Assembly: GCF_036924515.1 (NCBI RefSeq)
Contig: NZ_JAZHRR010000001.1
Location: 2,699,001 to 2,763,000 of the forward strand
Source: Bradyrhizobium sp. AZCC 1610
GTDB taxonomy: Bacteria > Pseudomonadota > Alphaproteobacteria > Rhizobiales > Xanthobacteraceae
DNA: 64,000 bases
Reading direction: 5' to 3'
The stretch's first letter is position 1. Every line of letters starts with the position of its first letter. Under the pieces are notes generated by a model. That model did no database searches. It was given only the letters and a program-made list of their open reading frames with translations, and had not been told where the DNA came from. Shown piece by piece: positions 26,445-36,969 of this stretch. A program made the translations under genes and the position numbers.

Positions 26445-27593
26445 CTACGCCCGGTCGACCCTGACGACGCGGCCTTTTTCGATCGCAAGCGCTAGCCGGC
26501 CATGCTTGAGCGCCAGCGCTGCTTCGCCGAACAATTCGCGCCGCCAGCCGTGCAGGGCGGCGACGTCGGCCTGGTCGTCGGCGGCGATCTGGTCGAGATC
26601 GTCGACGGTGGCGATCACTTTGCTCGCGACGGCGTGGCGTTCCGACGTCATCCGCAGCAGCACTTTCAGGAGTTCGACGGTCGCAGCCCCGTTCGAATTG
26701 CCGCGCGGCTTTTCGATTTTCGGCAGCGTCTGGGGATCGCGGGCAAGGCCGCGCTGCACGGCCGCGATAATATCGGTGCCCCATTTGGAGCGGTCAAAGC
26801 CCTTCGGCAGCGAGCGCAGGCCGGCGAGGCGCTCCAGTGAGGTCGGTGCATGGGTGGCGATGTCGCCGACCGCATCGTCCTTCAGCACGCGTGAGCGCGG
26901 CACGTCGCGGCTTTGCGCTTCCTGTTCGCGCCAGGCCGCGACTTCCATCAGCACCGCGAGCTCCTTCGGCTTGCGCACCCGCGTCTTCAGCCGCTCCCAG
27001 GCGCGCTCGGGGTGGAAATCGTAGGTTCTTGGCGAGGTCAGGACTTCCATCTCCTCGCTGACCCAGTCGCTGCGGGCGCGCTTCTTCAGGTCGGCGTCGA
27101 GGGCTGCAAAGACGTCGCGCAGATGGGTGACGTCGGAAACCGCGTAGTGCATCTGCTCCGGCGTCAGCGGCCGGCGCGACCAGTCGGTGAAGCGGTGGGT
27201 CTTGTCGGGCCGGTGGCCGGTGACGCGCTCGACGAGCTGATCATAGGCGATGCTGTCGCCATAACCCAGCACCATCGCCGCCACCTGGGTGTCGAAGATC
27301 GGGTGCGGAATCGTGCCGGACTGGTGCCAGACGATTTCGATGTCCTGGCGGGCGGCGTGGAACACCTTTAGCACCGCCTCGTTGCCCATCAGGTCGAAGA
27401 ACGGTTTGAGGTCGATACCGGGCGCCAGCGTGTCGATCACGACAGCTTCTTCCGCGCTCGCCATCTGCACGACGCAGAGCAGGGGGTAATACGTCGTCTC
27501 CCGCAGGAATTCGGTGTCGACGGTGATGACCTTGTGTTGGGCGAGCCGGGAGCAGGCGGCAGCGAGGTCGGAAGTGGTGGTAATCAGATCCAT
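26445..27593 (-). CDS. rnd: Ribonuclease D
   Basis: The 382-residue 3'-5' exoribonuclease trims tRNA precursors. The DEDD exonuclease residues are visible in [10 protein letters not shown], the HAARQDIEI block with [14 protein letters not shown], and [14 protein letters not shown]. An HRDC domain follows, with [20 protein letters not shown]. The ATG at 27593 gives the usual [11 protein letters not shown] start; the longer frame has no ribosome site. Confidence 0.94.
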   Translation of the reverse strand: MDLITTTSDLAAACSRLAQHKVITVDTEFLRETTYYPLLCVVQMASAEEAVVIDTLAPGIDLKPFFDLMGNEAVLKVFHAARQDIEIVWHQSGTIPHPIFDTQVAAMVLGYGDSIAYDQLVERVTGHRPDKTHRFTDWSRRPLTPEQMHYAVSDVTHLRDVFAALDADLKKRARSDWVSEEMEVLTSPRTYDFHPERAWERLKTRVRKPKELAVLMEVAAWREQEAQSRDVPRSRVLKDDAVGDIATHAPTSLERLAGLRSLPKGFDRSKWGTDIIAAVQRGLARDPQTLPKIEKPRGNSNGAATVELLKVLLRMTSERHAVASKVIATVDDLDQIAADDQADVAALHGWRRELFGEAALALKHGRLALAIEKGRVVRVDRA

Positions 27594-27844
27594 GAACAAT
27601 CCATGACGCGTCGGACAGGCGTTCTGCCGAAAACGCTGATATGTCAAGGGTGTCGCGGAAGATTTGAGCCCTGCATTTGAGCCTGAGCACGGCTTTTTTG
27701 CGTCGTTTTGGCGGGCGGATTGCCATAGACGGCAAGCGCGTGGGGGCGTTTTTCGGTCAGGCGCCCGGACAGCCGGTTTCCGGAGGCGCCGGCGGCCAAT
27801 CGCCAGGCACCGCGGGCCTTCGGGTTATGGAGGCGCGATCCGGA

Positions 27845-27955
27845 CTACTCGTACCGGACGCGCCGCGACCGTCGGCGGCCCGACGGGATCGCGAGCACGG
27901 CGAGACAGAGCCCGATCATCACCATTCCCATAAGTTCAAAAGCAAAGGCGTCCAC
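27845..27955 (-). CDS. Possible 36-residue membrane miniprotein
   Basis: A GTG with GGGGGAG six bases ahead opens a frame reading MDAFAFELMGMVMIGLCLAV, one hydrophobic helix, and a basic tail (RRRSRRVRYE). This is a normal plan for a single-pass small protein with the tail in the cytoplasm. There is no homologue I can name; the evidence is only frame, ribosome site and topology. Confidence 0.45.
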   Translation of the reverse strand: MDAFAFELMGMVMIGLCLAVLAIPSGRRRSRRVRYE

Positions 27956-28098
27956 GGCAATTCTCCCCCGATAAACCGCTAGAATTGTGGGGAGCGCGTT
28001 GACCGTTTCTTAATTTGTGGCCGGGCGTGTGCGCGGATGGTGGATGGGCGGTTAACGCCGGCGAACCTGCCTCACAGTGGGTAGGATGGGTAGAGCGC

Positions 28099-28215
28099 CG
28101 TCATTGCGAGGAGCGAAGCGATGAAGCAATCCATTCTTTCTTTCCGTCGCGGGATGGATTGCTTCCGCCTTCGCTCTTGAGCTACGGCGGACAAGTCGCT
28201 TCGCTCGCAATGACG
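28099..28215. repeat. Palindromic interspersed repeat, family A, copy 1
   Basis: The element begins CGTCATTGCGAGGAGCGAAG and ends GCTTCGCTCGCAATGACG in inverted orientation, with inner arms GAAGCAATCCATT and GATGGATTGCTTCC. It is the widespread rhizobial REP-like family; the second copy is at 51438. It lies between rnd-side DNA and the 3' end of selO. Confidence 0.8.
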
Positions 28216-28232
28216 CGGAAGGATCAGCGCCC

Positions 28233-29705
28233 TTACGTCCCGCAGAACGTCCGCAGCACGCGCTGGTCGGGCAGCGGCGGCTCGGCGTAGGCCGCGAATT
28301 CCGGCTGGTCCTCGAACGGCTTCGACAGCACCGTCAGCAATTCCTCGAACGGCGCGTAGTCGTTGTTTACGGCCGCCGCGATCACGGCCTCGACGCGGTG
28401 GTTGCGCGGGATGAAGGCCGGATTGACCGCGCGCATCGCCGCTTGCCGCTCTGCGGCGGATTGCGGCTCGTCTGCGAGGCGCTGGCGCCAGCGCGCGGCC
28501 CATTCATCGAAGGCGGCGGGATCGGTGAACTGCGCTCGGACGCTGTCGTCGTCGGCATCGAGAGCGGCATCACTCAGGCGGCGGAAGGTGAGGGTGAAGT
28601 CGGCCTGGTTTTTGGCCATGGCATCGAGCAGGTCCTGCACCAGCGCCTCGTCGCTGTCGCGTGAGGTGAACAGGCCGATCTTCTTGCGCAATCCGGCCTG
28701 ATAGGCGGCGGTGAATTTCTCGGCGAACTCGCCCAAAATCATTTGCGCCTGTTCGATTGCCTTGTCCTGTTCGTCGGCAAACAGCGGCAGCAGGCATTCG
28801 GCGAGCCGCGTCAGATTCCACAGCGCGATGCGCGGCTGGTTGGCGTAGGCGTAGCGGCCCAATTCATCGATCGAGGAGAACACCTGCGCGGGGTTGTATT
28901 CGTCCATGAAGGCGCAGGGGCCGTAATCGATGGTCTCGCCCGATATGGACGTGTTGTCGGTGTTCATGACGCCATGGATGAAGCCGACCAGAAGCCAGAG
29001 CGCGACGAGATCAGCCTGGCGGGCGACGACGCCTTCGAGCAGGGCGTGATAGGGGCGCTCTGCGCCGGCGATCTCAGGGTAGTGCCTGGCGATGACGTGG
29101 TCGGCGAGCGCGCGCACGCCATCGGTGTCGCCGCGCGCGGCGAAGAACTGGAAGGTGCCGACGCGGATGTGGCTGGCGGCGACGCGGGTCAGCACGGCGC
29201 CGGGCAGCATGGTTTCGCGCATCACGTTCTCGCCCGAGGTCACGGCGGCGAGCGAGCGGGTGGTGGGGATGCCCAAGGCAAACATCGCCTCGCTGACGAT
29301 GTATTCGCGCAGCACCGGCCCGAGCGCGGCGCGGCCGTCGCCCCGGCGTGAAAATGGCGTGGGGCCAGATCCCTTGAGCTGGATGTCGCGGCGGACACCG
29401 GCCTTGTCGATGACTTCGCCGAGCAGGATCGCCCGGCCGTCGCCGAGCTGGGGCACGAATTGGCCGAACTGGTGGCCGGCATAGGCCATGGCGATCGGGT
29501 CGGCGCCGTCGGGCAGGCGTTTTCCGGCGAGGATTTCGGCCCCTTCCGGGGTCGCCAGCACATCGGGATCAAGCCCGAGATGGACGGCCAGGGCCCGGTT
29601 CAGCTTGATCAGCCGGGGGGCGGCGACGGGCGTAGGCGCCACGCGCGCGAAAAAGTTCGCCGGCAGCGCCGAATAGGTGTTCTGGAACGGGAAATGGACG
29701 GTCAT
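28233..29705 (-). CDS. selO: Protein adenylyltransferase SelO (YdiU)
   Basis: The 490-residue pseudokinase transfers AMP from ATP to Ser/Thr/Tyr of target proteins in redox stress. Family signatures seen are YAGHQFGQFVPQLGDGRAIL, DIQLKGSGPTPFSRRGDGRA, and HGVMNTDNTSISGETIDYGP with the metal-binding Asn/Asp. The C-terminus is LRTFCGT, with cysteine where the animal protein carries selenocysteine. Full length for the bacterial family. Divergent from aspS. Confidence 0.94.
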   Translation of the reverse strand: MTVHFPFQNTYSALPANFFARVAPTPVAAPRLIKLNRALAVHLGLDPDVLATPEGAEILAGKRLPDGADPIAMAYAGHQFGQFVPQLGDGRAILLGEVIDKAGVRRDIQLKGSGPTPFSRRGDGRAALGPVLREYIVSEAMFALGIPTTRSLAAVTSGENVMRETMLPGAVLTRVAASHIRVGTFQFFAARGDTDGVRALADHVIARHYPEIAGAERPYHALLEGVVARQADLVALWLLVGFIHGVMNTDNTSISGETIDYGPCAFMDEYNPAQVFSSIDELGRYAYANQPRIALWNLTRLAECLLPLFADEQDKAIEQAQMILGEFAEKFTAAYQAGLRKKIGLFTSRDSDEALVQDLLDAMAKNQADFTLTFRRLSDAALDADDDSVRAQFTDPAAFDEWAARWRQRLADEPQSAAERQAAMRAVNPAFIPRNHRVEAVIAAAVNNDYAPFEELLTVLSKPFEDQPEFAAYAEPPLPDQRVLRTFCGT

Positions 29706-29895
29706 GACCCAAAGATAGGCGCGCGGCGGGAATAGGCAAACAGATCAAACCCGCGACGCCGAAATGGCGGTTCTTGAGCCCAAAACAGCCTCCGCCTTGG
29801 TTGCCGCACCCGGCCGCGTCGGGTAAACCCTCCGCAACTTCGGACCCGGCTTTTGCCTCCGATTCTGACCTCCGACATCTGATTTTGGGAATTCC

Positions 29896-31671
29896 ATGCA
29901 TCGCTACCGGTCACATACATGCGGCGCGCTCCGCGACAGCGACATCGGCCAGACCGCCCGTCTTTCCGGCTGGTGCCATCGTATCCGCGACCATGGCGGC
30001 GTGCTGTTCATCGATCTGCGCGACCATTACGGCATCACCCAGTGCGTGGCCGACCCGGACTCGCCCGCGTTCAAGGAAGTCGAAAAGTTCCGCTCGGAAT
30101 GGGTGGTGCGGATCGACGGCAAGGTGCGGCGGCGCCCCGAGGGCACCGACAATCCGGAACTGCCGACCGGCATGGTCGAAGTCTATGTCAGCGAGATCGA
30201 GGTGCTGGGGCCTGCGGCCGAGCTGCCGCTGCCGGTGTTCGGCGAGCAGGAATATCCTGAAGACATCAGGCTCAAGTACCGGTTCCTCGACCTCCGTCGC
30301 GAGAAGCTGCACCAGAACATCATGACTCGCGGCGCGATCGTGGATTCCATGCGCAAGCGGATGAAGGAGCAGGGCTTCTTCGAGTTCCAGACCCCGATCC
30401 TGACGGCCTCCTCGCCGGAAGGCGCGCGGGATTTTCTGGTGCCGTCGCGCATTCATCCCGGCAAATTTTACGCGCTGCCGCAGGCGCCGCAGCAGTACAA
30501 GCAGCTGCTGATGATGTCGGGCTTCGACCGCTACTTCCAGATCGCGCCATGCTTCCGCGACGAGGATCCGCGCGCCGACCGCCTGCCGGGCGAGTTTTAT
30601 CAGCTCGACGTCGAGATGAGTTTTGTCACGCAGGACGACGTGTTCGCGGCGATGGAGCCTGTTGTCACCGGCGTCTTCGAGGAGTTTGCCAAGGGCAAGC
30701 CGGTCACCAAATCATGGCCGCGGATTCCCTTTGCGGAAGCCTTACGCAAATACGGCACTGACAAGCCGGATTTGCGCAACCCGATCGTGATGCAGGACGT
30801 CTCCGAGCACTTCCGCGGCTCCGGCTTCAAGGTGTTCGCGCGGATGCTGGAAGACCCCAAGAACCAGGTCTGGGCGATCCCCGGCACGGCCGGCGGCTCT
30901 CGCGCGTTCTGCGACCGCATGAACTCGTGGGCGCAGGGCGAAGGCCAGCCCGGGCTCGGCTACATCATGTGGCGCGAGGGCGGCGAGGGCGCGGGTCCCT
31001 TGGCCAACAACATCGGCGCGGAGCGCACGGCTGCGATCCGTGCGCAGCTCGGCATGACGGAGGGCGATGCGGCGTTCTTCGTCGCCGGCGACCCGGAAAA
31101 ATTCTGGAAGTTTTCAGGCCTCGCCCGCACCAAGGTGGCTGAGGAATTGAACCTGATCGACAAGGACCGGTTCGAACTCGCCTGGATCGTCGACTTCCCG
31201 ATGTACGAGTACAACGAGGAAGACAAGAAGGTCGACTTCTCGCACAACCCGTTCTCGATGCCGCAGGGTGGCCTCAACGCGTTGCAGACGCAGGACCCGC
31301 TGACCATCAAGGCGTTCCAGTACGACATCACCTGCAACGGCTACGAGATCGCGTCCGGCGGCATCCGCAACCACCGTCCCGAGGCGATGGTGAAGGCGTT
31401 CGAGATCGCGGGCTATGGCGAAAAGGACGTCGTCGAGCGTTTTGGCGGCATGTATCGCGCGTTCCAGTACGGCGCCCCGCCGCATGGCGGCATGGCGGCC
31501 GGCGTCGACCGCATCGTGATGCTGCTGTGCGGCACCACCAATTTGCGCGAAATCTCGCTGTTCCCGATGAACCAGCAGGCCGTGGACCTGCTGATGGGCG
31601 CGCCATCGGAAGTCGGACCGAAGCAACTCCGCGAGCTTCACATCCGGCTCAATCTGCCGGACAAGGGGTAG
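29896..31671 (+). CDS. aspS: Aspartyl-tRNA synthetase (aspartate-tRNA(Asn/Asp) type)
   Basis: The 591-residue class II synthetase has an OB anticodon-binding domain ([20 protein letters not shown]), motif 2 ([20 protein letters not shown]), a GAD insert and motif 3 ([14 protein letters not shown]). His33 in RDHGG is the residue linked with non-discriminating enzymes that also charge tRNA(Asn) for later amidation by GatCAB; discriminating enzymes have Leu there. The dual role is inferred from that residue. Confidence 0.95.
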   Translation: MHRYRSHTCGALRDSDIGQTARLSGWCHRIRDHGGVLFIDLRDHYGITQCVADPDSPAFKEVEKFRSEWVVRIDGKVRRRPEGTDNPELPTGMVEVYVSEIEVLGPAAELPLPVFGEQEYPEDIRLKYRFLDLRREKLHQNIMTRGAIVDSMRKRMKEQGFFEFQTPILTASSPEGARDFLVPSRIHPGKFYALPQAPQQYKQLLMMSGFDRYFQIAPCFRDEDPRADRLPGEFYQLDVEMSFVTQDDVFAAMEPVVTGVFEEFAKGKPVTKSWPRIPFAEALRKYGTDKPDLRNPIVMQDVSEHFRGSGFKVFARMLEDPKNQVWAIPGTAGGSRAFCDRMNSWAQGEGQPGLGYIMWREGGEGAGPLANNIGAERTAAIRAQLGMTEGDAAFFVAGDPEKFWKFSGLARTKVAEELNLIDKDRFELAWIVDFPMYEYNEEDKKVDFSHNPFSMPQGGLNALQTQDPLTIKAFQYDITCNGYEIASGGIRNHRPEAMVKAFEIAGYGEKDVVERFGGMYRAFQYGAPPHGGMAAGVDRIVMLLCGTTNLREISLFPMNQQAVDLLMGAPSEVGPKQLRELHIRLNLPDKG

Positions 31672-31677
31672 GGCACG

Positions 31678-31698
31678 CGACGGCTCAGAGCGCCGTCG
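31678..31698. terminator. Hairpin CGACGGC-n7-GCCGTCG between convergent genes
   Basis: Seven-base perfect arms flank the stop codon of the anchored protein on the reverse strand, right after the aspS stop. A compact bidirectional terminator is likely, although no U-run is present. Confidence 0.45.
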
Positions 31699-33664
31699 TG
31701 GTCTCCAGCCGAAACTGCGCCAAGGCAATGAACGGATCGGTCTGAAGCAGTTGGAATAGCTGCATTGCCGGCACCTTGCCGAGCGGCGTGAGCTTGATCG
31801 TGAGTGTTGTCCCCGGCGTCTCGATGAAGCGCGCCAGCGCGTCCACGAACGCCTCTGCATCGGGATTGCTGGTTGCCGTTTTGGCGCCGCTGGCCCTGAT
31901 GTCCTGGACGATGGCCTGCCGCGCCGCGTCGCGGCTGATGTTCTGCATACGGGCATAGTGGGCGACTGCGAGATCAACGCCACCCAAATCGCGCACGGTG
32001 AGTTCGACGGTGCCGGCCTCGATTTGCGTCGCCATGGCGGCTGCCTGAAGCGGATTGATCGAGAACACCTCGCGCGGCACGTTGGCGAGCGAAACTCTTG
32101 CGGACGCTTTCAGCATACCGCCAAGCTCGAACGTCACAGGCTCCAGCACGAATGAGCGTGATGCTTCGGTCCATGCCGTGCCGAGATCGAGATCGATCGC
32201 CATTTTGTCGAGGCCCGCGGCAATCAGCATTCGCTGGTTGGGATGCGTCGCGTCGAGTGGGCCGGACATCTTCGCGGTCAGCCGCGCCTTGCTCGGGATC
32301 GGTCCGACGAACTGTCCCCAGTCGAGGTTGACGAGATCGACGTTGATCGGTCTGCCGGTGTTCTTGTAGGGCGCAGTGAAGCCTTTGAGCTCGGCGCCCT
32401 CGAGCAGGGCGATCATGCCGAGCACTTGGTCAGGCGGTGGCGGTTGCGCCGGATTTGAGAGCAGCGCCGTCATACGCAACAAACCGGCGACATCCACGCT
32501 TTTGAGGGCAAAGCGGGTGAGCTTGACGGGACCCTGCGGTGTACGGCCGTCAAAACCCTCGAGCGCAAATTCGCCGGTCTTTCCGTTCTCCAGGCTGAAG
32601 CGCATCGAGGCGAGCTTGAAGCCGCCCTCCGGCATATCCATCGAAAAGCCGCGCATCTCGGCATTTCCGATGCGCACGCCCTCGTAGATTTTGGCCGCCC
32701 TCTCCATCATTTCGCGCGCCTGCGCCGGCGTAGGCTGCGCCGCGCCCGACGGTATCGTTGCGAGAAGCGCAGCCAATTGCAGCCGCGAGGGTCGCGCCCC
32801 GATATCCTCGGCCGTCAGCCCCTCGATACGCACCTTTGGGCCTTGCCCTGAGGTGATCGTATAGGGGCCGGCGGTAATCTGGCGGTAGACGCGGTAGTAT
32901 TGGTCGTCGTTGGCGCGCTGCGGATCGAGGATTGTCGCGGCCGCGACAATGTCGACGTCCTGCGCAGCGAGATTTGCCAGCTCACCGGTGACCTTCTCTG
33001 GCTTGCCCTTCGGCTGCGTAGTCCCTGTGAATGTCATTCGGTCGATCGTGACAGCGGTGACCTTGCCGGCCTTGATGTCGCGCAGCGCAAGGTTGGAATA
33101 GGCGAATTCTCCGTTCCCCAGCGTTGGGCTTCCGGAGTTCATGGTGCCGGCAACACTGGGCGCCGTGATCGAGGATGCGGTGACCCCACCAAGTTGTTCG
33201 ATAAGCAACCGATATAGGTCGATTATCGACGATGATGCCGGTGGCCGCGGCGGGCTTGTCGGTCCGGAAAAATCCTTAGCTGTGATCCGCGGCACCTTGT
33301 AGGTGACTTGCCAATCCGCTGCAGGCATCCTGGTATTGAGTTCGAGGTCGCTCGCCTCGATAGCGGCGGCCGAGAAGCGCGTCGCATCCGGTTGACCAAC
33401 ACCGGAGGCTGTGATGCTGGCGATCTTGACGCTTACGGGCGGCTGCGTGGCCGATTCCGTCGCAATATCGTCTATCCTGAGTGTCCGGCTGCGCAGGTCG
33501 AACGACACCTTGCCGTGACTTGCCTTGCCGCCTGTGGCGCGAATCTGCGCGAACGCGGCCTCGATCTCGCTCGTGATCCGGTGCTGCGTATAAAACTCGA
33601 AGCCGAAGAAGCCACCCACCGCGATCACGACCACGGCGGCCAGGCCCATCAGTATCTTGACCAT
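31685..33664 (-). CDS. Large membrane-anchored periplasmic protein, unknown function
   Basis: The 659-residue protein has an N-terminal anchor (VKILMGLAAVVVIAVGGFFG) and a long, beta-rich body with repeated segments of the form TASGVGQP, TFTGTTQP and AEDIGARP, recalling AsmA/DUF945-like proteins that sit in the periplasm. There is no cysteine-rich or enzyme motif. The ATG at 33664 has GGAGC 8 bases ahead; another ATG at 33709 would add 15 residues but lacks a ribosome site. The body contains no other membrane segment. Confidence 0.75.
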   Translation of the reverse strand: MVKILMGLAAVVVIAVGGFFGFEFYTQHRITSEIEAAFAQIRATGGKASHGKVSFDLRSRTLRIDDIATESATQPPVSVKIASITASGVGQPDATRFSAAAIEASDLELNTRMPAADWQVTYKVPRITAKDFSGPTSPPRPPASSSIIDLYRLLIEQLGGVTASSITAPSVAGTMNSGSPTLGNGEFAYSNLALRDIKAGKVTAVTIDRMTFTGTTQPKGKPEKVTGELANLAAQDVDIVAAATILDPQRANDDQYYRVYRQITAGPYTITSGQGPKVRIEGLTAEDIGARPSRLQLAALLATIPSGAAQPTPAQAREMMERAAKIYEGVRIGNAEMRGFSMDMPEGGFKLASMRFSLENGKTGEFALEGFDGRTPQGPVKLTRFALKSVDVAGLLRMTALLSNPAQPPPPDQVLGMIALLEGAELKGFTAPYKNTGRPINVDLVNLDWGQFVGPIPSKARLTAKMSGPLDATHPNQRMLIAAGLDKMAIDLDLGTAWTEASRSFVLEPVTFELGGMLKASARVSLANVPREVFSINPLQAAAMATQIEAGTVELTVRDLGGVDLAVAHYARMQNISRDAARQAIVQDIRASGAKTATSNPDAEAFVDALARFIETPGTTLTIKLTPLGKVPAMQLFQLLQTDPFIALAQFRLETTTAL

Positions 33665-33921
33665 CAGTTGTGCTCCGGACGCCGGCATCGCGGGAGGCAA
33701 AATTGCCATATGTCGGTCAAGGGAAGGGGATAGAGAGGAAAATATGCTATCGGCTTTAGCGCTTTCCGTCGATGCCCCTGTTGATGGGGACGCTTTCGGA
33801 TGTTGCATCCAAGTGGTCGCCCGTGCTTCACATCTGGCTAAATCTGCCGCAAAACTAACGGTTCGAATGAAGACCGGCCGCCGGAAGTAATTCGGGGTCG
33901 AGAAAGCCCGTGGGGGAGTGC

Positions 33922-36231
33922 ATGTCGTCCTATTCCGAAGATCTCCGCTCCGCGGCGCTTGCGTATCACCGGCTGCCGCGGCCGGGTAAACTTGAGATCC
34001 AGGCGACAAAACCGCTCGCCAACCAGCGCGACCTCGCGCTGGCCTATTCGCCAGGCGTCGCTGCAGCCTGCACCGAAATCGCCAACAATCCCGCCGAAGC
34101 GGCGTCGCTGACCTCCCGGGCCAACCTGGTCGCCGTGGTCTCCAACGGTACCGCGGTGTTGGGGCTTGGCAATATCGGCCCCCTGGCCTCGAAGCCCGTC
34201 ATGGAAGGCAAGGCGGTCCTGTTCAAGAAATTCGCCGGGATCGACGTCTTCGACATCGAAATCGCTGCCGACACCATCGAGCGCGTGGTCGAGACGGTGG
34301 CGGCGCTGGAGCCGACCTTCGGCGGCATCAATCTCGAGGACATCAAGGGACCGGAATGCTTCGAGATCGAGGCGCAGCTCAAGGAGCGCATGAAGATCCC
34401 GGTGTTCCACGACGACCAGCATGGCACCGCCATCATTGTGGGAGCTGCGATCGTCAATGCGCTGTTGTTGAACGGCAAGAAGTTGCCGGATGTGAAGATC
34501 GTCTGCTCGGGCGCCGGTGCTGCGGCGATCGCGTGCCTCAATCTCCTGGTCTCGCTGGGCGCGCAGCGCAAGAACATCTGGGTCTGCGACATCGACGGCG
34601 TGGTGCACGAGGGCCGCAACACGCTGATGGACCGCTGGAAGGCGGTCTATGCGCAGAAGACCAGCGCGCGTGTGCTGGCAGACGTAATCGGCGACGCCGA
34701 TATTTTCCTGGGGGTGTCCGCGCCCAATGTACTGACGCCTGATATGGTCAAGTCGATGGCGGACCAGCCTCTGGTGATGGCGCTGGCCAATCCTAATCCG
34801 GAAATCATGCCCGACGAGGCGCGCAAGGCGCGCCCCGACGCGATGATCTGCACCGGGCGTTCCGACTTCCCGAACCAGGTCAACAATGTCCTGTGCTTTC
34901 CGTTCATCTTCCGCGGCGCGCTCGATGTCGGCGCCACCAGCATCAACGAGGAAATGAAACATGCCGCGGTCGACGCGATCGCGCAGCTCGCGCGCGATCC
35001 GCCGTCGGATGCGGTGGCGCAGGGCTTTGACAGCGGCGAGACGCAAGGGTTCGGCCCGGGCTCGCTGATCCCGAGCCCGTTCGATCCACGGCTGATCCTG
35101 CGTATCGCGCCGGCGGTGGCGAGGGCTGCGATGGACTCCGGCGTGGCCACGCGCCCGATCAAGAATTTCGAGGAATATACCGCGCTGCTGGAACGCTTCG
35201 CCTTCCGCTCCGGCCTTGTCATGAAGCCGGTCTTCGCCAAGGCCAAGACCCAGCCGGTTCGCGTGATCTACGCCGAGGGCGAGGACGAACGCGTGCTGCG
35301 CGCGACGCAGGTCGTGCTGGAAGAGAAACTGGCGCGGCCGATCCTGGTCGGACGTCCCTCCGTCGTCGAGGCAAGGCTCAAGCGGTTCGGCCTCTCGATC
35401 AAGGCCGGGCAGGATTTCGACCTCATCAATCCCGAGGACGATCCGCGCTATCGTTCCTATGTGCAGACCTATATCGACATGGCGGGAAGGCGCGGCGTCA
35501 CGCCTGAGGCCGCGCGTACCGTGGTCCGCACCAACAACACCGTGATCGCGGCACTTGCGGTGGTGCGCGGCGAGGCCGATGCCATGATCTGCGGCGTCGA
35601 GGGCCGCTACATGAGCCATCTGCGCCATGTCCGGGAGATCATCGGCTTCCTGCCTGGCGTCAGCGATTTCGCGGCGCTGTCGATGATGATCACCACCAAG
35701 GGTTCCTATTTCATCGCCGATACCCAGGTGCGGCCCAATCCGAGCGCCGAAGAACTCGCGGAGATGGCTTCGCTCGCGGCGATCCACGTGCAGCGGTTCA
35801 ACATGAAGCCGCGCGTCGCCTTCGTGTCACATTCCGACTTCGGCAGTTACGACACCGACTCCTCGCGCAAGATGCGCCGCGCCACCGCGCTGCTGAAGGA
35901 AAAGCATCCGGAGATCGAGGCCGATGGCGAGATGCAGGGCGATACCGCGCTCTCGGCCGCGGCGCGCAAGCTCGTGCTGCCGCATTCCAACCTGGAAGGC
36001 GACGCCAATATCCTGATCATGCCGAACCTCGACACCGCCAACGTCGCCTACCAGATGATCAAGACGCTGGCGGATGCGCTGCCGGTCGGGCCGATCCTGA
36101 TCGGGCCGGCGCGTCCGGCGCATATCCTGACTCCGGGGGTGACGGCACGCGGCGTGCTCAACATGACGGCGGTTGCCGCTGTCGAAGCCCAGGAGCGCGC
36201 CGGCCGCCAGCAGCCGACGTTGTTTGGGTAG
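33922..36231 (+). CDS. maeB: NADP-dependent malic enzyme with phosphotransacetylase-like domain
   Basis: The 769-residue protein decarboxylates malate to pyruvate. The N-terminal half has [14 protein letters not shown], the metal/acid region [20 protein letters not shown] and the Rossmann motif [15 protein letters not shown]. From about residue 430 a phosphate-acetyltransferase-like domain follows ([20 protein letters not shown] to [11 protein letters not shown]), which is non-catalytic and regulatory in the rhizobial enzymes. GGGGGAG precedes the ATG. Full family length. Confidence 0.95.
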   Translation: MSSYSEDLRSAALAYHRLPRPGKLEIQATKPLANQRDLALAYSPGVAAACTEIANNPAEAASLTSRANLVAVVSNGTAVLGLGNIGPLASKPVMEGKAVLFKKFAGIDVFDIEIAADTIERVVETVAALEPTFGGINLEDIKGPECFEIEAQLKERMKIPVFHDDQHGTAIIVGAAIVNALLLNGKKLPDVKIVCSGAGAAAIACLNLLVSLGAQRKNIWVCDIDGVVHEGRNTLMDRWKAVYAQKTSARVLADVIGDADIFLGVSAPNVLTPDMVKSMADQPLVMALANPNPEIMPDEARKARPDAMICTGRSDFPNQVNNVLCFPFIFRGALDVGATSINEEMKHAAVDAIAQLARDPPSDAVAQGFDSGETQGFGPGSLIPSPFDPRLILRIAPAVARAAMDSGVATRPIKNFEEYTALLERFAFRSGLVMKPVFAKAKTQPVRVIYAEGEDERVLRATQVVLEEKLARPILVGRPSVVEARLKRFGLSIKAGQDFDLINPEDDPRYRSYVQTYIDMAGRRGVTPEAARTVVRTNNTVIAALAVVRGEADAMICGVEGRYMSHLRHVREIIGFLPGVSDFAALSMMITTKGSYFIADTQVRPNPSAEELAEMASLAAIHVQRFNMKPRVAFVSHSDFGSYDTDSSRKMRRATALLKEKHPEIEADGEMQGDTALSAAARKLVLPHSNLEGDANILIMPNLDTANVAYQMIKTLADALPVGPILIGPARPAHILTPGVTARGVLNMTAVAAVEAQERAGRQQPTLFG

Positions 36232-36240
36232 ATCCGGTTC

Positions 36241-36322
36241 AGATTGAATCAAAACTGGGATCTAGCCTTTTGTTCTGGCGCGTTTTTCTGCGCGGAATGT
36301 ATCCGCGCTCGAAATCGCTATG
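36241..36322 (+). repeat. Interspersed repeat, family C, diverged copy 2
   Basis: The stretch AGATTGAATCAAAACTGGGA, then TCTAGCCTTTTGTTCTGGCG, CGTTTTTCTGCGCG and GAAATCGCTATGG follows the order of the copy at 21238, with several base changes and small gaps. It starts 10 bases past the maeB stop codon. Confidence 0.55.
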
Positions 36323-36373
36323 GCCAAAAAAGGGCCTTGGTTCTGCTTCTATCAGAAGGTCTGGTTGGGGTCT

Positions 36374-36447
36374 GCGCAGGCTCCTGCGCGGATGGTTTCG
36401 ATTTGAGCGTTTGAAAAGCGGATGCGAAACGCCCATAATCGTTTCGC
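36374..36447. promoter_or_regulatory. Two palindromes upstream of doxX-type gene
   Basis: GCGCAGG-CT-CCTGCGC (36374-36389) is a tight hairpin. GCGAAACG (36424-36431) faces CGTTTCGC (36440-36447) with an 8-base spacer, 43 bases before the DoxX start. The second has operator-like geometry. Confidence 0.4.
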
Positions 36448-36489
36448 GCCGCCTGCTATCTTTGCATGCCATTCAGTGAGGCCGATCCC

Positions 36490-36942
36490 ATGCCAGCGTT
36501 AGTTACCTTCGGGCGAGTCCTGTTCGCCGTCCTCTTCATGTACACGGGAGCGACCAAGCTCTTCGCGATTCAGCAGACGGCGGACTTCATTGCATCCAAG
36601 GTGACCATTCCGGCGCTGCTCTTGCCCTATACCTCGCAGCTCGAAACCATGACGGGCATGCCGATGCCGCAACTGCTGGCGTTCGGCGCCGGCGGCTTCG
36701 AGGTCCTCGCCGGCCTGATGATCGCAGTTAATTTCGGCGCGCGCTTCTTCGCGATCATGCTGATCTTCTTCGTGCTGGCGACAACCTTTTATTTCCACGA
36801 CTTCTGGAACCAGCCGGCGCCCGAAAACGCCAAGACGCTGATCGACGCCCTGAAGAACCTGTCGCTCATCGGCGCGCTGTTCATGATCGCAGGATACGGC
36901 CGCGGGCCGCGGCCGAATGAACCGGCCTACGGGGACGTCTGA
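36490..36942 (+). CDS. DoxX-family membrane protein
   Basis: The 150-residue protein has four membrane helices and the DoxX opening PALVTFGRVLFAVLFMYTGA with TKLFAIQQTADFIASK. The family includes subunits of quinol-oxidising and thiol-stress complexes, but the partner here is unknown. The ATG at 36490 has GAGG 9 bases ahead; an ATG at 36466 would add eight polar residues before the first helix. Confidence 0.85.
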   Translation: MPALVTFGRVLFAVLFMYTGATKLFAIQQTADFIASKVTIPALLLPYTSQLETMTGMPMPQLLAFGAGGFEVLAGLMIAVNFGARFFAIMLIFFVLATTFYFHDFWNQPAPENAKTLIDALKNLSLIGALFMIAGYGRGPRPNEPAYGDV

Positions 36943-36969
36943 GCCCGGTATCCGCGACTTCAGACAAAA

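Noticed and set aside
27677..27982. Forward frame of about 100 residues ending in a His-rich segment
   Set aside because: Gly/Ala/Arg-rich composition is typical of chance frames in GC-rich DNA, and the 36-residue reverse gene has the better ribosome site.
36239..36472. Reverse-strand frame of 77 residues after maeB
   Set aside because: It is mainly a translation of the family C repeat and neighbouring palindromes, with no ribosome site.
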